A DNA stretch of 64,000 bases, from assembly GCF_026891095.1 (NCBI RefSeq), contig NZ_JAPTNL010000001.1:186001-250000 (forward strand). The letters run 5' to 3'. Under the pieces are notes generated by a model. That model searched no databases. It had not been told where the DNA came from and was given only the letters and a program-made list of their open reading frames with translations. Shown here piece after piece: positions 1 to 8,834 of the stretch (the first letter of the stretch is position 1; every line of letters begins with the position of its first letter). This DNA is from Roseovarius salincola (GTDB taxonomy: Bacteria; Pseudomonadota; Alphaproteobacteria; Rhodobacterales; Rhodobacteraceae). The translations under genes and the position numbers were made by a program.

Positions 1-927
1 GCGGACAGAGCCGCCATTTGTCTTATATAACTCGGCGGCCATGCTTGGCGCCTCATTTGCAATCTCGTCTCGAATCCAGCGTCGAAACTCCATAATCATG
101 GGATCGTCCTGTCGTGCCGATGGATAGGCCAGAGAGTAAATGACGACCGGCATTGTGACGGCGTCGAAAAGGCGCACGAGGCGCCCTGAAGCAAGTGTTC
201 CCCGTGCCATCATATCATAGGCGAGAGAAACACCCTGGCCCTGTTCAGCGGCAGTCGTAGCGAGTTCACAATTCGGGAACACGGGGCCTCTAGGCATCTT
301 CGGCGGATCAAGACCTGCTGCCTCGAACCACTCCGTCCATGCATCTAGAACTTCGTCGTGCATAAGGCGTAACTTGAGGAGGTCCTTTGGGTCTTTGATC
401 CCCTCGCGTTCTTTCAAGTCAGGACAGATTACTGGATAGCGGCTCGACGTCATGAAGGGTTCGGTAACGAGGCCAGGGACCGGGTCATCAGCCCATTGAA
501 TGACGACGTCGCTTTCGTTTGTTGAGAAATCCAACGATGGAGCGCCAGTGGAAACGCGCAGACGCACGCGGTCGCCGAACCTCAACCGGTGCAGCCTTGG
601 AACAAGCCAACGAGCGGCAAAACCCGGCGTACAAAGGACGCTGAACTTTCTCGGTCCGGTTTCCGTAATCGATCGTGTTGATTGATCGAAGTCATCGAGA
701 AGGCCTGTGAGTTTTCCAGCGTAAGATTCGCCTGTCAGCGTCAGGGCTATGGAGTTGCCGGACCGCTCGAAGAGAGCCGTGTCCAGATACTCTTCCAGAG
801 CGCGTATCTGGTGACTGATGGCCGATGGTGACAGGCACAATTCCTGCGCAGCTTCCTTGAAACTCAAGTGTCGCGCGGCGGCTTCAAATGCCTTTACTGC
901 AGCGAATGGTGGCAGCTCACGTCCCAT
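1..927 (-). CDS. LysR-family transcriptional regulator (GcvA-like), 3' end cut by window edge
   Basis: The minus strand reads open from an ATG at 927 to base 1, about 309 codons, so only the last few residues can be missing. The first 60 residues form a LysR winged helix-turn-helix (FEAAARHLSFKEAAQEL, then LSPSAISHQI). The rest reads as a periplasmic-binding-protein-like effector domain ending near IMEFRRWIRDE. The sequence style matches GcvA-type regulators. It is divergent from the zincin-like gene at 1031 across about 100 bp, the usual geometry for a LysR protein controlling its neighbour. The effector is unknown. Family call is firm; the target is inference. Confidence 0.9.
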   Translation of the reverse strand, partial: MGRELPPFAAVKAFEAAARHLSFKEAAQELCLSPSAISHQIRALEEYLDTALFERSGNSIALTLTGESYAGKLTGLLDDFDQSTRSITETGPRKFSVLCTPGFAARWLVPRLHRLRFGDRVRLRVSTGAPSLDFSTNESDVVIQWADDPVPGLVTEPFMTSSRYPVICPDLKEREGIKDPKDLLKLRLMHDEVLDAWTEWFEAAGLDPPKMPRGPVFPNCELATTAAEQGQGVSLAYDMMARGTLASGRLVRLFDAVTMPVVIYSLAYPSARQDDPMIMEFRRWIRDEIANEAPSMAAELYKTNGGSVR

Positions 928-1030
928 GGATGAAATCCTTTCACCTACGGTTGAAAAATCGCCTTTTGCGGTCAAAGCCTCCCAAACTTAGCATCTTCAC
1001 ACCAAATCACAAAATCGACTGGAGGCTGCG

Positions 1031-1570
1031 ATGGCTTACGTTATCCGCTTCGGCGCTCTCTTATGGTGTGCTCTCTTAATGCTCGTCTTGGTCACTCGGC
1101 CCGCAGCAGCGTCACAGCCTGACCTATTGGAATGGAGAGACGCGAAGTCGCTCACGGCCCTGATACATCATCTAGAGGAGTGGCTGGATCGGAACACCGA
1201 GCTGCCGCGTGCTTCCAATACGCCAAACGTCCGCCAAATCGGCTTGGTGAATGCGGCTCATTTACATGCTCCAATTCATAGTTCACAGCAAAGCACGACG
1301 CGCGGTCTATACGATCCTCATGAAGCGACGATCTACCTCGTGCGGCCTTGGGATCGCCGAAACCCCTTCGATGTCGCGGTTCTGCTGCACGAGCTCGTCC
1401 ACCATCGCCAACGAGAACATGGGCATTGGTACTGCCCGGGTGCGCAGGAATTGCCAGCATATCGCATTCAAGATAAATGGCTCGCCGAACTTGGCCTTGA
1501 GGCCGACATCAACTGGATTGCCGTTGTCCTCGAAGCTGGTTGCACGCCTCGCGATATCCACCCCGATTGA
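1031..1570 (+). CDS. Exported zincin-like protein of unknown function (possible DUF6647 type)
   Basis: A 179-residue protein with an N-terminal hydrophobic segment (residues 4-27) ending in a signal-peptidase-like Ala-rich site, so probably exported. Residues around 117-125 read LLHELVHHRQ, which contains HExxH, the zinc-binding and catalytic motif of zincin metallopeptidases. A later Glu in QELPAY could be a third ligand. GGAGG lies 6 bp before the ATG. I recall similar proteins catalogued as DUF6647 in Rhizobiales and Rhodobacterales, but cannot confirm that here. Peptidase activity is an inference from the motif. It may be controlled by the divergent LysR gene. Confidence 0.7.
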   Translation: MAYVIRFGALLWCALLMLVLVTRPAAASQPDLLEWRDAKSLTALIHHLEEWLDRNTELPRASNTPNVRQIGLVNAAHLHAPIHSSQQSTTRGLYDPHEATIYLVRPWDRRNPFDVAVLLHELVHHRQREHGHWYCPGAQELPAYRIQDKWLAELGLEADINWIAVVLEAGCTPRDIHPD

Positions 1571-1819
1571 GATATGGGGCAACGTTCCAACTGGGACATT
1601 GGGTGGATGGCCAACTTTGAATTGAGTCTGGATTGGGCTCTCACCCGGCATTCGCCGCACTCAGGTTGAAGGTCCGCTGTCGGGAAACTGCCCAAACTTT
1701 GCAAACTCCGCTTCCTGCGCTCAGCAGTCATCGGAGTGCGATGCGGTAATGTTACAGTTTGACCGCCGCCACTCCTCTCAAGCACCTCGCCCCGGCGCGA
1801 ATAGCACCGCAGGTGCCGC

Positions 1820-2405
1820 GCCATCGTCGGGCCGTCCGGCGGCCTGACGATTGGGTGCGGTTCGCGCTGCGTGTTGAGGGTGGAGGGGTTTGGCCGGGAT
1901 AAAGTGGTGGCATCAACCGTCGGATCGTCAGACCCCGGCCCGACGATGGCGCGGCGTCTTTTCGCGCGGTCGTCATGCCGGGGGCGGGCGTTTGGCCTGA
2001 CGATTGGGTTAGGTTCGCGCGACGTGTTGAGGGTGGAGGGGCTTGGCTGGCATAAAGTGCTCGCATCAAGCGTCGGATCGTCAGACCCCGGCCCGACGCT
2101 GGCGCGGCGTCTTTTCGCGCGGTCGTCATGCCGGGGGCGGGCGTTTGGCCTGACGATTGGGTGAGGTTCGCGCGACGTATCGGGGTTGGAGGGATTTGGC
2201 CCGGATAAAGTGGCTGCATCAACCGTCGGATCGTCAGTCCCCGGCCCGATGCTGGCGCGGGGTCTTTCGCGCTGCTGTCATGCCAGAGGCGGGCGTTTTG
2301 CCTGACGATTGGGTGAGGTTCGCGCGACGTGTCGGGAGTGGAGGGGTTTGGCCGGGATAAAGTGCCTTCATCAAACGTTGGATCGTCAGACCCCGGCCCG
2401 ACGCC
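1820..2405. repeat. 153-bp tandem repeat, about 3.8 copies
   Basis: The landmark CCTGACGATTGGGT starts at 1843, 1996, 2149 and 2301, giving periods of 153, 153 and 152 bp. Each unit also has a GGATAAAGTG segment and a CGTCGG...CCGACG inverted repeat (16 bp between arms). TCGTCAG and CTGACGA form a second, wider inverted pair. Copies differ by scattered substitutions. Because 153 is a multiple of three, long proline/arginine-rich reading frames run through it on both strands, but none has the look of a gene. The 1571-2481 interval otherwise holds nothing I recognise, and argC starts just after it. Confidence 0.9.
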
Positions 2406-2481
2406 GCGCCGCACCCCAACCGCTCTTGGCAAGCGCGCATCCAGCATGTAGGCACATGCCGATTGAAAACCGGGGACTGAC

Positions 2482-3510
2482 ATGAGCCACAAGATCGCAA
2501 TTCTGGGCGCCAGCGGCTATACGGGGGCAGAGCTGGTCCGCTTGATCGCCACCCATCCGGGGCTGGAAATCGCGGCGCTGGCGGCGAATTCGAAGGCGGG
2601 ACAGAGCATGGCGCAGGTGTTCCCGCATCTGCGTCATCTGGATTTGCCGGTGCTGGTCACCATCGACGAGATCGACTTCGCGGGCATCGACCTCTGTTTT
2701 TGCGCATTGCCGCACAAGACCAGCCAGGAGGTCATCAGCGCCCTGCCGCGTGACCTCAGGATCGTGGACCTGAGCGCCGATTTCCGGCTGCGTGACCCGG
2801 CCGCCTATGAGCGCTGGTATGGCAACCCCCATGCCGCGCCCGAGCTGCAGAAAGAGGCGGTTTACGGGCTGACCGAGTTTTACCGCGACGAGATCCGCGC
2901 CGCGCGGCTGGTGGCGGGCACGGGCTGCAACGCGGCGACGGGGCAGTATCTGTTGCGCCCGCTGATCGGCGCGGGGGTGATCGACCTTGACGAGATCATC
3001 CTCGATCTCAAATGCGGTGTCTCCGGGGCGGGGCGGTCTCTGAAGGAGAACCTGCTTCATGCCGAGCTGAGCGAGGGCTATCACGCCTATGCGCCTGGCA
3101 GCACGCATCGCCACCTGGGCGAGTTCGATCAGGAATTCACGGCCCTTGCGGGGCGCGAGGTGAAGGTTCAGTTCACGCCGCACCTGATCCCGGCGAACCG
3201 GGGGATTCTGGCAACGGGCTATGTGCGCGGGGATGCCGCGAAGGTGCATGCGGCGCTGGCGGCGGCCTATGCCGGCGAGCCCTTCATCGAGGTGCTGCCG
3301 CTGGGCGAGGCGCCGAGCACGCGCCATGTGCGGGGCAGCAATTTCTGCCATATCGGTGTGGTCGCCGACCGCCGGGAAGGGCGCACGATCCTGGTGGGCG
3401 CGCTTGATAACCTGACAAAAGGTAGCAGCGGTCAGGCTTTGCAGAACGCGAACCTGATGTTAGATATTCCGGAAGCCGAAGGTCTGATGATGGCCCCGGT
3501 CTTTCCTTGA
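2482..3510 (+). CDS. argC: N-acetyl-gamma-glutamyl-phosphate reductase
   Basis: ArgC makes N-acetylglutamate semialdehyde from N-acetylglutamyl phosphate with NADPH, the third step of arginine synthesis, in the cytoplasm. The 342-residue protein has the family length. It starts with the nucleotide-binding motif [12 protein letters not shown], has the catalytic cysteine at about residue 149 in AGTGCNAATG, and contains HLIPANRGI in the substrate domain. GGGGAC precedes the ATG. ccmE follows 18 bp later in the same direction and could share its transcript, with no functional link. The 153-bp repeat array lies immediately upstream and probably contains or borders its promoter. Confidence 0.96.
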   Translation: MSHKIAILGASGYTGAELVRLIATHPGLEIAALAANSKAGQSMAQVFPHLRHLDLPVLVTIDEIDFAGIDLCFCALPHKTSQEVISALPRDLRIVDLSADFRLRDPAAYERWYGNPHAAPELQKEAVYGLTEFYRDEIRAARLVAGTGCNAATGQYLLRPLIGAGVIDLDEIILDLKCGVSGAGRSLKENLLHAELSEGYHAYAPGSTHRHLGEFDQEFTALAGREVKVQFTPHLIPANRGILATGYVRGDAAKVHAALAAAYAGEPFIEVLPLGEAPSTRHVRGSNFCHIGVVADRREGRTILVGALDNLTKGSSGQALQNANLMLDIPEAEGLMMAPVFP

Positions 3511-3528
3511 GCTAGCGCGGGTGATGCC

Positions 3529-4005
3529 ATGAGATCGCTGAAGAAGAAACGCCGGGTGCAGGTGATCGTGCTGGCCGTGCTGTCGCTGGTGGTGTCCACG
3601 GCGCTGATCGGCTATGCGATGCGCGACGGGATCAACTTCTTCCGCTCGCCCAGCGAGGTGCTGGCCGAACCGCCGGGGCCGACAGAGGTGTTCCGCATTG
3701 GCGGGCTTGTCGAGGGCGGCAGCCTGAAGCGCGGCGCGGGCGAGACGATCCGTTTCAACGTGACCGATGGCGGGGCGGTGGTGGCGGTGACCTATCGCGG
3801 CGTGCTGCCCGACCTGTTCGAGGAAAATCAGGGCATGGTCGGCACGGGGACCTTGCGTGATGGCGTGTTCGAGGCCAGCGAGATCCTGGCCAAGCATGAC
3901 GAAAGCTACATGCCCAAGGAAGTGGTGGATGCGCTCAAGGCGCAGGGCGTCTATCAGGAGCCGGATGGCGACTATAACGGTCATGCGCCGGATAGCGGGA
4001 GCTGA
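3529..4005 (+). CDS. ccmE: Cytochrome c maturation haem chaperone CcmE
   Basis: CcmE is a periplasm-facing membrane protein that holds haem covalently before it is passed to CcmF/CcmH. The 158-residue sequence has a basic start (KKKRR), one membrane segment (about residues 11-31), a beta-barrel OB-fold domain, and the haem-attaching histidine at residue 123 in LAKHDESYMP. This matches the family in length and motif. ccmF and ccmH lie downstream but are separated from it by a muramidase/holin pair, which is unexpected inside a ccm locus. Confidence 0.96.
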   Translation: MRSLKKKRRVQVIVLAVLSLVVSTALIGYAMRDGINFFRSPSEVLAEPPGPTEVFRIGGLVEGGSLKRGAGETIRFNVTDGGAVVAVTYRGVLPDLFEENQGMVGTGTLRDGVFEASEILAKHDESYMPKEVVDALKAQGVYQEPDGDYNGHAPDSGS

Positions 4006-4087
4006 GCGGCGCACGCCGGGATAGCCAGCCGTTAACCTTTTGAAGCCAGCCTTGTGCGTGATGATCACGGGCAAGGGGCTGGCGCCA

Positions 4088-4699
4088 ATGCAGAGCATTT
4101 CGGATATCGCGAAGGAGATTGTCGCCCGCGAGGGCGGTTTCGTAGACGATCCCGACGATCCGGGCGGGGCGACCAAACATGGCGTCACGATCCACACGCT
4201 GCGCCGGCTTGGTCTTGATCTGGACGGGGACGGGGATAGCGACCTTGCCGATCTCCATGCGCTGACACGCGCCGATGCCGAGGCGATCTTCATCGAGCAT
4301 TACTACCGCCGCCCGCGCATCGACGCGCTGCCCGAGGCGTTGCAGGCCAGCGTTTTCGACATGTATGTGAATGCCGGGCGCAATGCGGTGACGATCCTGC
4401 AACGGCTGTTGCGCGAGATGGGGCAGGTGGTGGCGGTGGACGGCGTGATCGGGCCGCAGACTATTGCCGCGGCCCGGGCGGGCGCGCGCGCGGCCCCCGG
4501 CCATATCGCCGACGCCTACGGGATCGCGCGGCGGAACTACTATTTCCGCCTTGCCGACCGCCGCCCCGCCAGCCGCAAATACGCACGCGCCCGCAAGGGC
4601 GGCAAGGGCGGCTGGATCCGGCGCGCCGAGGCCTTCATCGCCCCCGAGTATCACCTGACGGATGCAGAATTCCGGGAAAGGACCGCGCGATGGGGGTGA
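4088..4699 (+). CDS. GH108-type N-acetylmuramidase (endolysin-like, holin-associated)
   Basis: A 203-residue protein of the glycoside hydrolase 108 / phage endolysin type, which cuts the glycan of peptidoglycan. The signature is near the N-terminus: IVAREGGFVDDPDDPGG, with the Glu before GG as the expected catalytic residue. A peptidoglycan-binding-like C-terminal part (VDGVIGPQTIAAA) follows. I chose the ATG at 4088 because AAGGGG lies upstream at good spacing; an in-frame start at 4040 would only add a poorly fitting extension. Its end overlaps the holin gene by 10 bp, so the two are translated together. No signal peptide is seen, which fits release through a holin. Confidence 0.9.
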   Translation: MQSISDIAKEIVAREGGFVDDPDDPGGATKHGVTIHTLRRLGLDLDGDGDSDLADLHALTRADAEAIFIEHYYRRPRIDALPEALQASVFDMYVNAGRNAVTILQRLLREMGQVVAVDGVIGPQTIAAARAGARAAPGHIADAYGIARRNYYFRLADRRPASRKYARARKGGKGGWIRRAEAFIAPEYHLTDAEFRERTARWG

Positions 4700-5310
4700 T
4701 TGACCGGGGGCTTGATCTTGTGTTCGGGGACGGGCGCAACGTGCTGGCTGAAACCGCGGAGGTCTTTCGCGAAAACGCCGAGGCCGGCGCCACGCGGGAG
4801 GCCGAAGGGCGGCGCGCGGTGCTGGACCAGTTCGGACAGGAATTCAACGCCGCGCCGGTGCGCGGATGGTTCGACCGTTTCATGGACGGGTTGAACCGGC
4901 TGCCGCGCCCGATGATGGCGCTCGGCACGCTGGGGTTGTTCGTGGCGGCGATGGTGGACCCGTTGTGGTTCGCGGCCCGGATGCAGGGGATCGCGCTGGT
5001 GCCCGAGCCGCTGTGGTGGCTGCTGGGCGCGATCGTGAGCTTCTATTTCGGGGCGCGCCACCAGTTCAAGGGGCAGGAATTCCGCCGCTCGATCACCACC
5101 AGCATGGGCTATACGCCCGCCGTGCTGAAGAATCTGCAACGGCTGCGCGCGCTGGAAAGCGGGCATGCGGCGATGGGTGCGGCGGGCGCGGCGACGCCGG
5201 GGCGGGCCGATACCGGCAAGGATTCGGCGCTGACCCTGGAGGCGTTGCGCCCCGAGGCCAACCCGGCGCTGGAGAAATGGCGCATCAATGACGGGCCTCA
5301 GGGCCAATGA
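4690..5310 (+). CDS. Holin-family membrane protein (3TM phage-holin type)
   Basis: A 206-residue protein with an amphipathic N-terminal region, two clear hydrophobic segments (about residues 74-94 and 110-122), and a charged C-terminal tail. This fits the holin family commonly found beside GH108 muramidases in Rhodobacteraceae. Holins make holes in the inner membrane that let the endolysin reach the wall. The start overlaps the muramidase stop by 10 bp, which implies translational coupling. The pair lies between ccmE and ccmF with no other phage gene nearby. A role in releasing gene transfer agent particles is possible by analogy with Rhodobacter capsulatus, but is not shown here. Confidence 0.8.
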   Translation: MGVIDRGLDLVFGDGRNVLAETAEVFRENAEAGATREAEGRRAVLDQFGQEFNAAPVRGWFDRFMDGLNRLPRPMMALGTLGLFVAAMVDPLWFAARMQGIALVPEPLWWLLGAIVSFYFGARHQFKGQEFRRSITTSMGYTPAVLKNLQRLRALESGHAAMGAAGAATPGRADTGKDSALTLEALRPEANPALEKWRINDGPQGQ

Positions 5311-5394
5311 CTGCGCGAGACCCCGCGACAAAGTGATCCTGCGGAGTGCGCGAATCACGGTGGCACGACGCGGCGAATGCATTAGGATGGAGTC

Positions 5395-7368
5395 ATGATT
5401 ACAGAACTCGGCCACTTCGCCCTCGTCCTCGCCTTCCTTGTCGCCTGCGTTCAGGCGGTGGTTCCGCTGATCGGCGCCCATCGCCGCTGGCCGGGCTGGA
5501 TGGCATTCGCCGAACCGGCGGCCAATATGCAGTTTCTGCTGACGGCGCTGTCATTCGCGGCGCTGACTTATGCGTTCGTGACCTCGGATTTCTCGCTCAA
5601 GCTGGTGACGCTCAACAGCCATTCGGCCAAACCGATGCTTTACAAGATCACGGGTGTCTGGGGCAATCACGAGGGGTCGATGCTGCTGTGGGTGCTGATC
5701 GTGACGCTGTTCGGGGCCTTTGCGGCATGGTTCGGGGGCAACCTGCCGCCGACGCTGAAGGCGCGGGTGCTGGCGGTTCAGGGGATGATCGGGGTGGCGT
5801 TCTTTGCCTTTATCCTGTTCACCTCGAACCCCTTCCTGCGCATGGCGGTGCCGCCCTTTGACGGGCAGGACCTGAACCCGCTGTTGCAGGATCCCGGATT
5901 GGCGTTTCACCCGCCCTTTCTTTATCTGGGCTATGTCGGGCTTTCGATGACCTTCTCCTTCGCCGTTGCGGCCCTGATCGAGGGGCGGATCGACGCGGCC
6001 TGGGGCCGCTGGGTGCGGCCCTACACGCTGGCGGCCTGGGTTTTCCTGACCATCGGAATCGGGCTGGGCAGCTGGTGGGCCTATTACGAGCTGGGCTGGG
6101 GCGGGTTCTGGTTCTGGGATCCGGTCGAGAATGCCAGCTTCATGCCCTGGCTGATCGCCGCGGCGCTGCTGCATTCGGCGATCGTGGTGGAAAAACGGGA
6201 ATCGATGAAAAGCTGGACCGTGCTGCTGGCGATCATCGCCTTCGGTTTTTCGATGGTCGGCGCCTTCATCACCCGGTCGGGCGTGCTGACCTCGGTTCAT
6301 GCTTTCGCGACGGACCCCGAGCGTGGGATGTTCCTGCTCTTGATCACCGCGGTGTTTATGCTGGGCGGTCTGACGCTGTTCGCGGCGCGTGCCAACATGA
6401 TGCAGGCCAAAGGTGTCTTTTCGCTGGTCAGCCGGGAATCGGCGCTGGTGGTCAATAATATCCTGCTGGGCGTCGCGGCCTTCGTGGTCTTCGTGGGCAC
6501 GATCTGGCCGCTGGTGAGCGAGATGTTGTTTGATCGCAAGCTGTCGGTCGGCGCGCCGTTCTTCAACATGGCGTTCACGCCATTCATGGTGGTGCTGGGC
6601 CTTGTGCTGCCGCTGGGGGCGATGCTTCCGTGGAAGCGGGGCAACCTGCGCCGCGTGGCGGGATCGCTGCGCTATGCCTTCGTGCTGGCGCTGGCGGTCG
6701 GGGCGCTGGCCTGGGCGATGCAGTCCGGGCGCAGCGCTTTGGGGCCGGTTGGCCTGTTCCTGGGCGCCTGGCTGGTGTCGGGCGCTGCGGTCGATCTCTG
6801 GGGTCGCACCGGGCGCAGCGGCAACCGCCTGTCGCGCCTTGGGCGGCTGCCGCGCGCCGATTGGGGCAAGGCCGTGGCCCATGCCGGGCTGGGCGTGACC
6901 ATGGCCGGGGTCGCGGGGCTGATGGCCTGGGAGACCGAGGATATCCGTGTTCTGCAGGTGGGCGAAAGCCTGGAATTGTCGGGATATGAGCTGACCTTGC
7001 TGGATGTGCGCGAGATCGACGGGCCGAATTACGATTCCACCCAAGGGGTCGTCAGGCTGGTGCGGGACGGCAAGGAGATATCGACGCTTTACCCCGAGAA
7101 ACGCTTTTACCCGGTTGCCAAGATGCCGACCACGGAAGCGGCCATAGATATCGGATTCTGGCGCGATGTCTACGTGGTGGTGGGCGATCCGCAGGATAAT
7201 GGCGGCTGGGCGGTGCGCACCTATTACAAGCCCTTGGCCAACTGGATCTGGGGCGGCTCGATCCTGATGGCGCTTGGCGGGGCGCTGAGCCTGAGCGACC
7301 GGCGCTATCGCGTCGCCGCCGGTGCGAACAAGGCCCGCGCAGTGTCTGGCGGGGTGCCTGCGGAATGA
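5395..7368 (+). CDS. ccmF: Cytochrome c haem lyase subunit CcmF
   Basis: CcmF is a polytopic inner-membrane protein that joins haem to apocytochrome c together with CcmH. The 657-residue sequence has the family length and many hydrophobic helices. The tryptophan-rich WWD haem-handling motif is WGGFWFWDPVENASF at about residues 236-250. A large periplasmic loop lies near the C-terminus (about residues 520-615). Its stop overlaps the ccmH start (ATGA), so the two are coupled. The upstream gene is the holin, 84 bp away, so transcription may be shared with the lysis cassette. Confidence 0.97.
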   Translation: MITELGHFALVLAFLVACVQAVVPLIGAHRRWPGWMAFAEPAANMQFLLTALSFAALTYAFVTSDFSLKLVTLNSHSAKPMLYKITGVWGNHEGSMLLWVLIVTLFGAFAAWFGGNLPPTLKARVLAVQGMIGVAFFAFILFTSNPFLRMAVPPFDGQDLNPLLQDPGLAFHPPFLYLGYVGLSMTFSFAVAALIEGRIDAAWGRWVRPYTLAAWVFLTIGIGLGSWWAYYELGWGGFWFWDPVENASFMPWLIAAALLHSAIVVEKRESMKSWTVLLAIIAFGFSMVGAFITRSGVLTSVHAFATDPERGMFLLLITAVFMLGGLTLFAARANMMQAKGVFSLVSRESALVVNNILLGVAAFVVFVGTIWPLVSEMLFDRKLSVGAPFFNMAFTPFMVVLGLVLPLGAMLPWKRGNLRRVAGSLRYAFVLALAVGALAWAMQSGRSALGPVGLFLGAWLVSGAAVDLWGRTGRSGNRLSRLGRLPRADWGKAVAHAGLGVTMAGVAGLMAWETEDIRVLQVGESLELSGYELTLLDVREIDGPNYDSTQGVVRLVRDGKEISTLYPEKRFYPVAKMPTTEAAIDIGFWRDVYVVVGDPQDNGGWAVRTYYKPLANWIWGGSILMALGGALSLSDRRYRVAAGANKARAVSGGVPAE

Positions 7369-7865
7369 GGCCCGTCGCAATGACAGGAACGCTGCGCGCG
7401 CTGCTTGCGGCGCTGGTGTTGAGCATGGTGTTTGCCGCACCGCTGGCCGGGCCGGCGCTTGCGGTGCAACCCGACGAGGTGCTGGAGGATCCCGCGCTTG
7501 AGTCGCGCGCACGCGATATTTCCGCCGGGCTGCGCTGTCTTGTGTGCCGCAACGAGAGCATCGACGATTCCAACGCCGAACTGGCGCGCGATATGCGTCT
7601 TTTGGTGCGCGAGCGTCTTGTGGCCGGGGACAGCGACGAGGAGGTGGTCGATTTCATCGTCGATCGTTTCGGCGAATATGTGCTGTTGCAGCCGAGCGTC
7701 ACGGGGTCGAACCTTGTGCTTTGGCTGGCGGGGCCGGTCATGCTGTTGCTGGGTGGTGCGATCGGCTGGAGCTATCTGCGCCGGCGGGGCCGCGCGGGAG
7801 AGACCCCGGCAGACGCGCTGAGCGAGGCCGAAGCCGATCGCCTGCGCGAAATCATGAAGGAATGA
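7365..7865 (+). CDS. ccmH: Cytochrome c maturation thioreductase subunit CcmH
   Basis: CcmH reduces the haem-binding cysteines of apocytochrome c in the periplasm. The 166-residue protein has a signal peptide (about residues 10-33), the redox motif LRCLVCRNESI (LRCxxC) at about residues 56-66, and one membrane helix near residues 120-140. This is the short Ccl2 form without the CcmI extension; no ccmI follows in this window. The ATG overlaps the ccmF stop by 4 bp. An alternative ATG five codons later would trim the signal peptide slightly. Confidence 0.95.
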   Translation: MRPVAMTGTLRALLAALVLSMVFAAPLAGPALAVQPDEVLEDPALESRARDISAGLRCLVCRNESIDDSNAELARDMRLLVRERLVAGDSDEEVVDFIVDRFGEYVLLQPSVTGSNLVLWLAGPVMLLLGGAIGWSYLRRRGRAGETPADALSEAEADRLREIMKE

Positions 7866-7937
7866 CGCGCCGTTCGCCTTTCACCGGCGCGCGAAATCGG
7901 GTTTGACTGGCGTGACAACTGCCGAAGGATCGCGCCC

Positions 7938-8717
7938 GTGACACGATATCAGACCATCAGCCTTGAGATTGACCAGGACATCGCGACGCTGCGGCTGGAC
8001 CGGCCGGACAAGATGAACGCGCTCAACACCCAGATGCGCGCCGAGATCACCGATGCGGTGAACGCGGCGGCGAAAAACGCGCGGGTGCTGGTGATGACCG
8101 GCAATGGCAAATGTTTCTGTTCGGGTCAGGATCTGAGCGATAGCGGCAATGCGGCCAACATGGATCTGGAGCGGGTGCTGCGCGACGAATATGTGCCGAT
8201 GCTGAACGCGATCGGCAATTGCGCGATCCCGACGATCAGCGCGGTGAATGGCGCGGCGGCGGGGGCGGGCGCCAACCTGGCGCTGGCGGCGGATGTGGTG
8301 ATCGCCGCCCAGAGCGCCTATTTCCTGCAGGCCTTCACGCGGATCGGGCTGATCCCCGATGCCGGGGGCACTTATTGGCTGCCCCGCCAGATGGGGGCCG
8401 CGAAGGCGATGGGGGCGGCGCTGTTCGCCGAGCCGGTCAGCGCGCGGCAGGCCAGCGACTGGGGCATGATCTGGGAGGCGGTGCCGGACGAGGATTTCGA
8501 AGCCCACTGGCAGGCGCGCGCCGCGCATCTGGCCAGCGGGCCGACAGTGGCCTACACGCAGCTCAAGCAGGCGATCCGGGAGAGCTGGTCCAATGATTAC
8601 GACCAGCAGCTGGACCTCGAGGCCAAATTGCAGGGTGTGTGCGGCCTGACGCGCGATTTCAAGGAGGGTGTGGTCGCGTTCCTGGAAAAGCGCAAAGCCG
8701 ATTACGAGGGGCGCTGA
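7938..8717 (+). CDS. Enoyl-CoA hydratase/isomerase family protein (PaaG-like)
   Basis: A 259-residue crotonase-fold enzyme. The oxyanion-hole segments are FCSGQDLSD (about residues 56-64) and NGAAAGAGANLALA. The sequence IPDAGGTYWLPRQMG resembles PaaG, the isomerase of ring-epoxide phenylacetyl-CoA, but the exact substrate cannot be read from sequence. GTG at 7938 is the likely start, with AAGGA about 9 bp upstream; the next ATG would remove the first beta strand. It is followed by a palindromic terminator-like element and convergent gltA. It shares direction with ccmH but no obvious pathway. Confidence 0.88.
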   Translation: MTRYQTISLEIDQDIATLRLDRPDKMNALNTQMRAEITDAVNAAAKNARVLVMTGNGKCFCSGQDLSDSGNAANMDLERVLRDEYVPMLNAIGNCAIPTISAVNGAAAGAGANLALAADVVIAAQSAYFLQAFTRIGLIPDAGGTYWLPRQMGAAKAMGAALFAEPVSARQASDWGMIWEAVPDEDFEAHWQARAAHLASGPTVAYTQLKQAIRESWSNDYDQQLDLEAKLQGVCGLTRDFKEGVVAFLEKRKADYEGR

Positions 8718-8736
8718 GGGATTTTCCGGGCCGAGG

Positions 8737-8785
8737 CCGGGGGGCCGGCCCCCCGGACCCCCCGAGGTATTTGAGGCCAGATGAA
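8737..8785 (+). repeat. Dispersed palindrome plus GAGGTATTT element, copy 1 (likely terminator)
   Basis: A perfect 20-bp GC palindrome (8737-8756) is followed by CCCCCCGAGGTATTTGAGG and then CCAGATGAAG. It sits between the convergent enoyl-CoA hydratase and gltA genes. The same arrangement recurs at 14602-14652 and, in variant form, at 63034-63086. The hairpin and location at gene ends suggest a bidirectional transcription terminator or a REP-like element. Confidence 0.8.
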
Positions 8786-8834
8786 GGGGCGGGCCGGGGG
8801 ATGGAACCCGGCCCCGCCTGTTTTCGGGGTGGTG

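Noticed and set aside
1752-2492. 246-codon Pro/Arg-rich repeat protein on the minus strand
   Set aside because: The frame is open only because the 153-bp repeat is a multiple of three; copies drift without codon bias and no ribosome site is present.
5551-7512. 653-codon minus-strand frame over ccmF
   Set aside because: Antisense shadow; ccmF and ccmH on the plus strand are certain.
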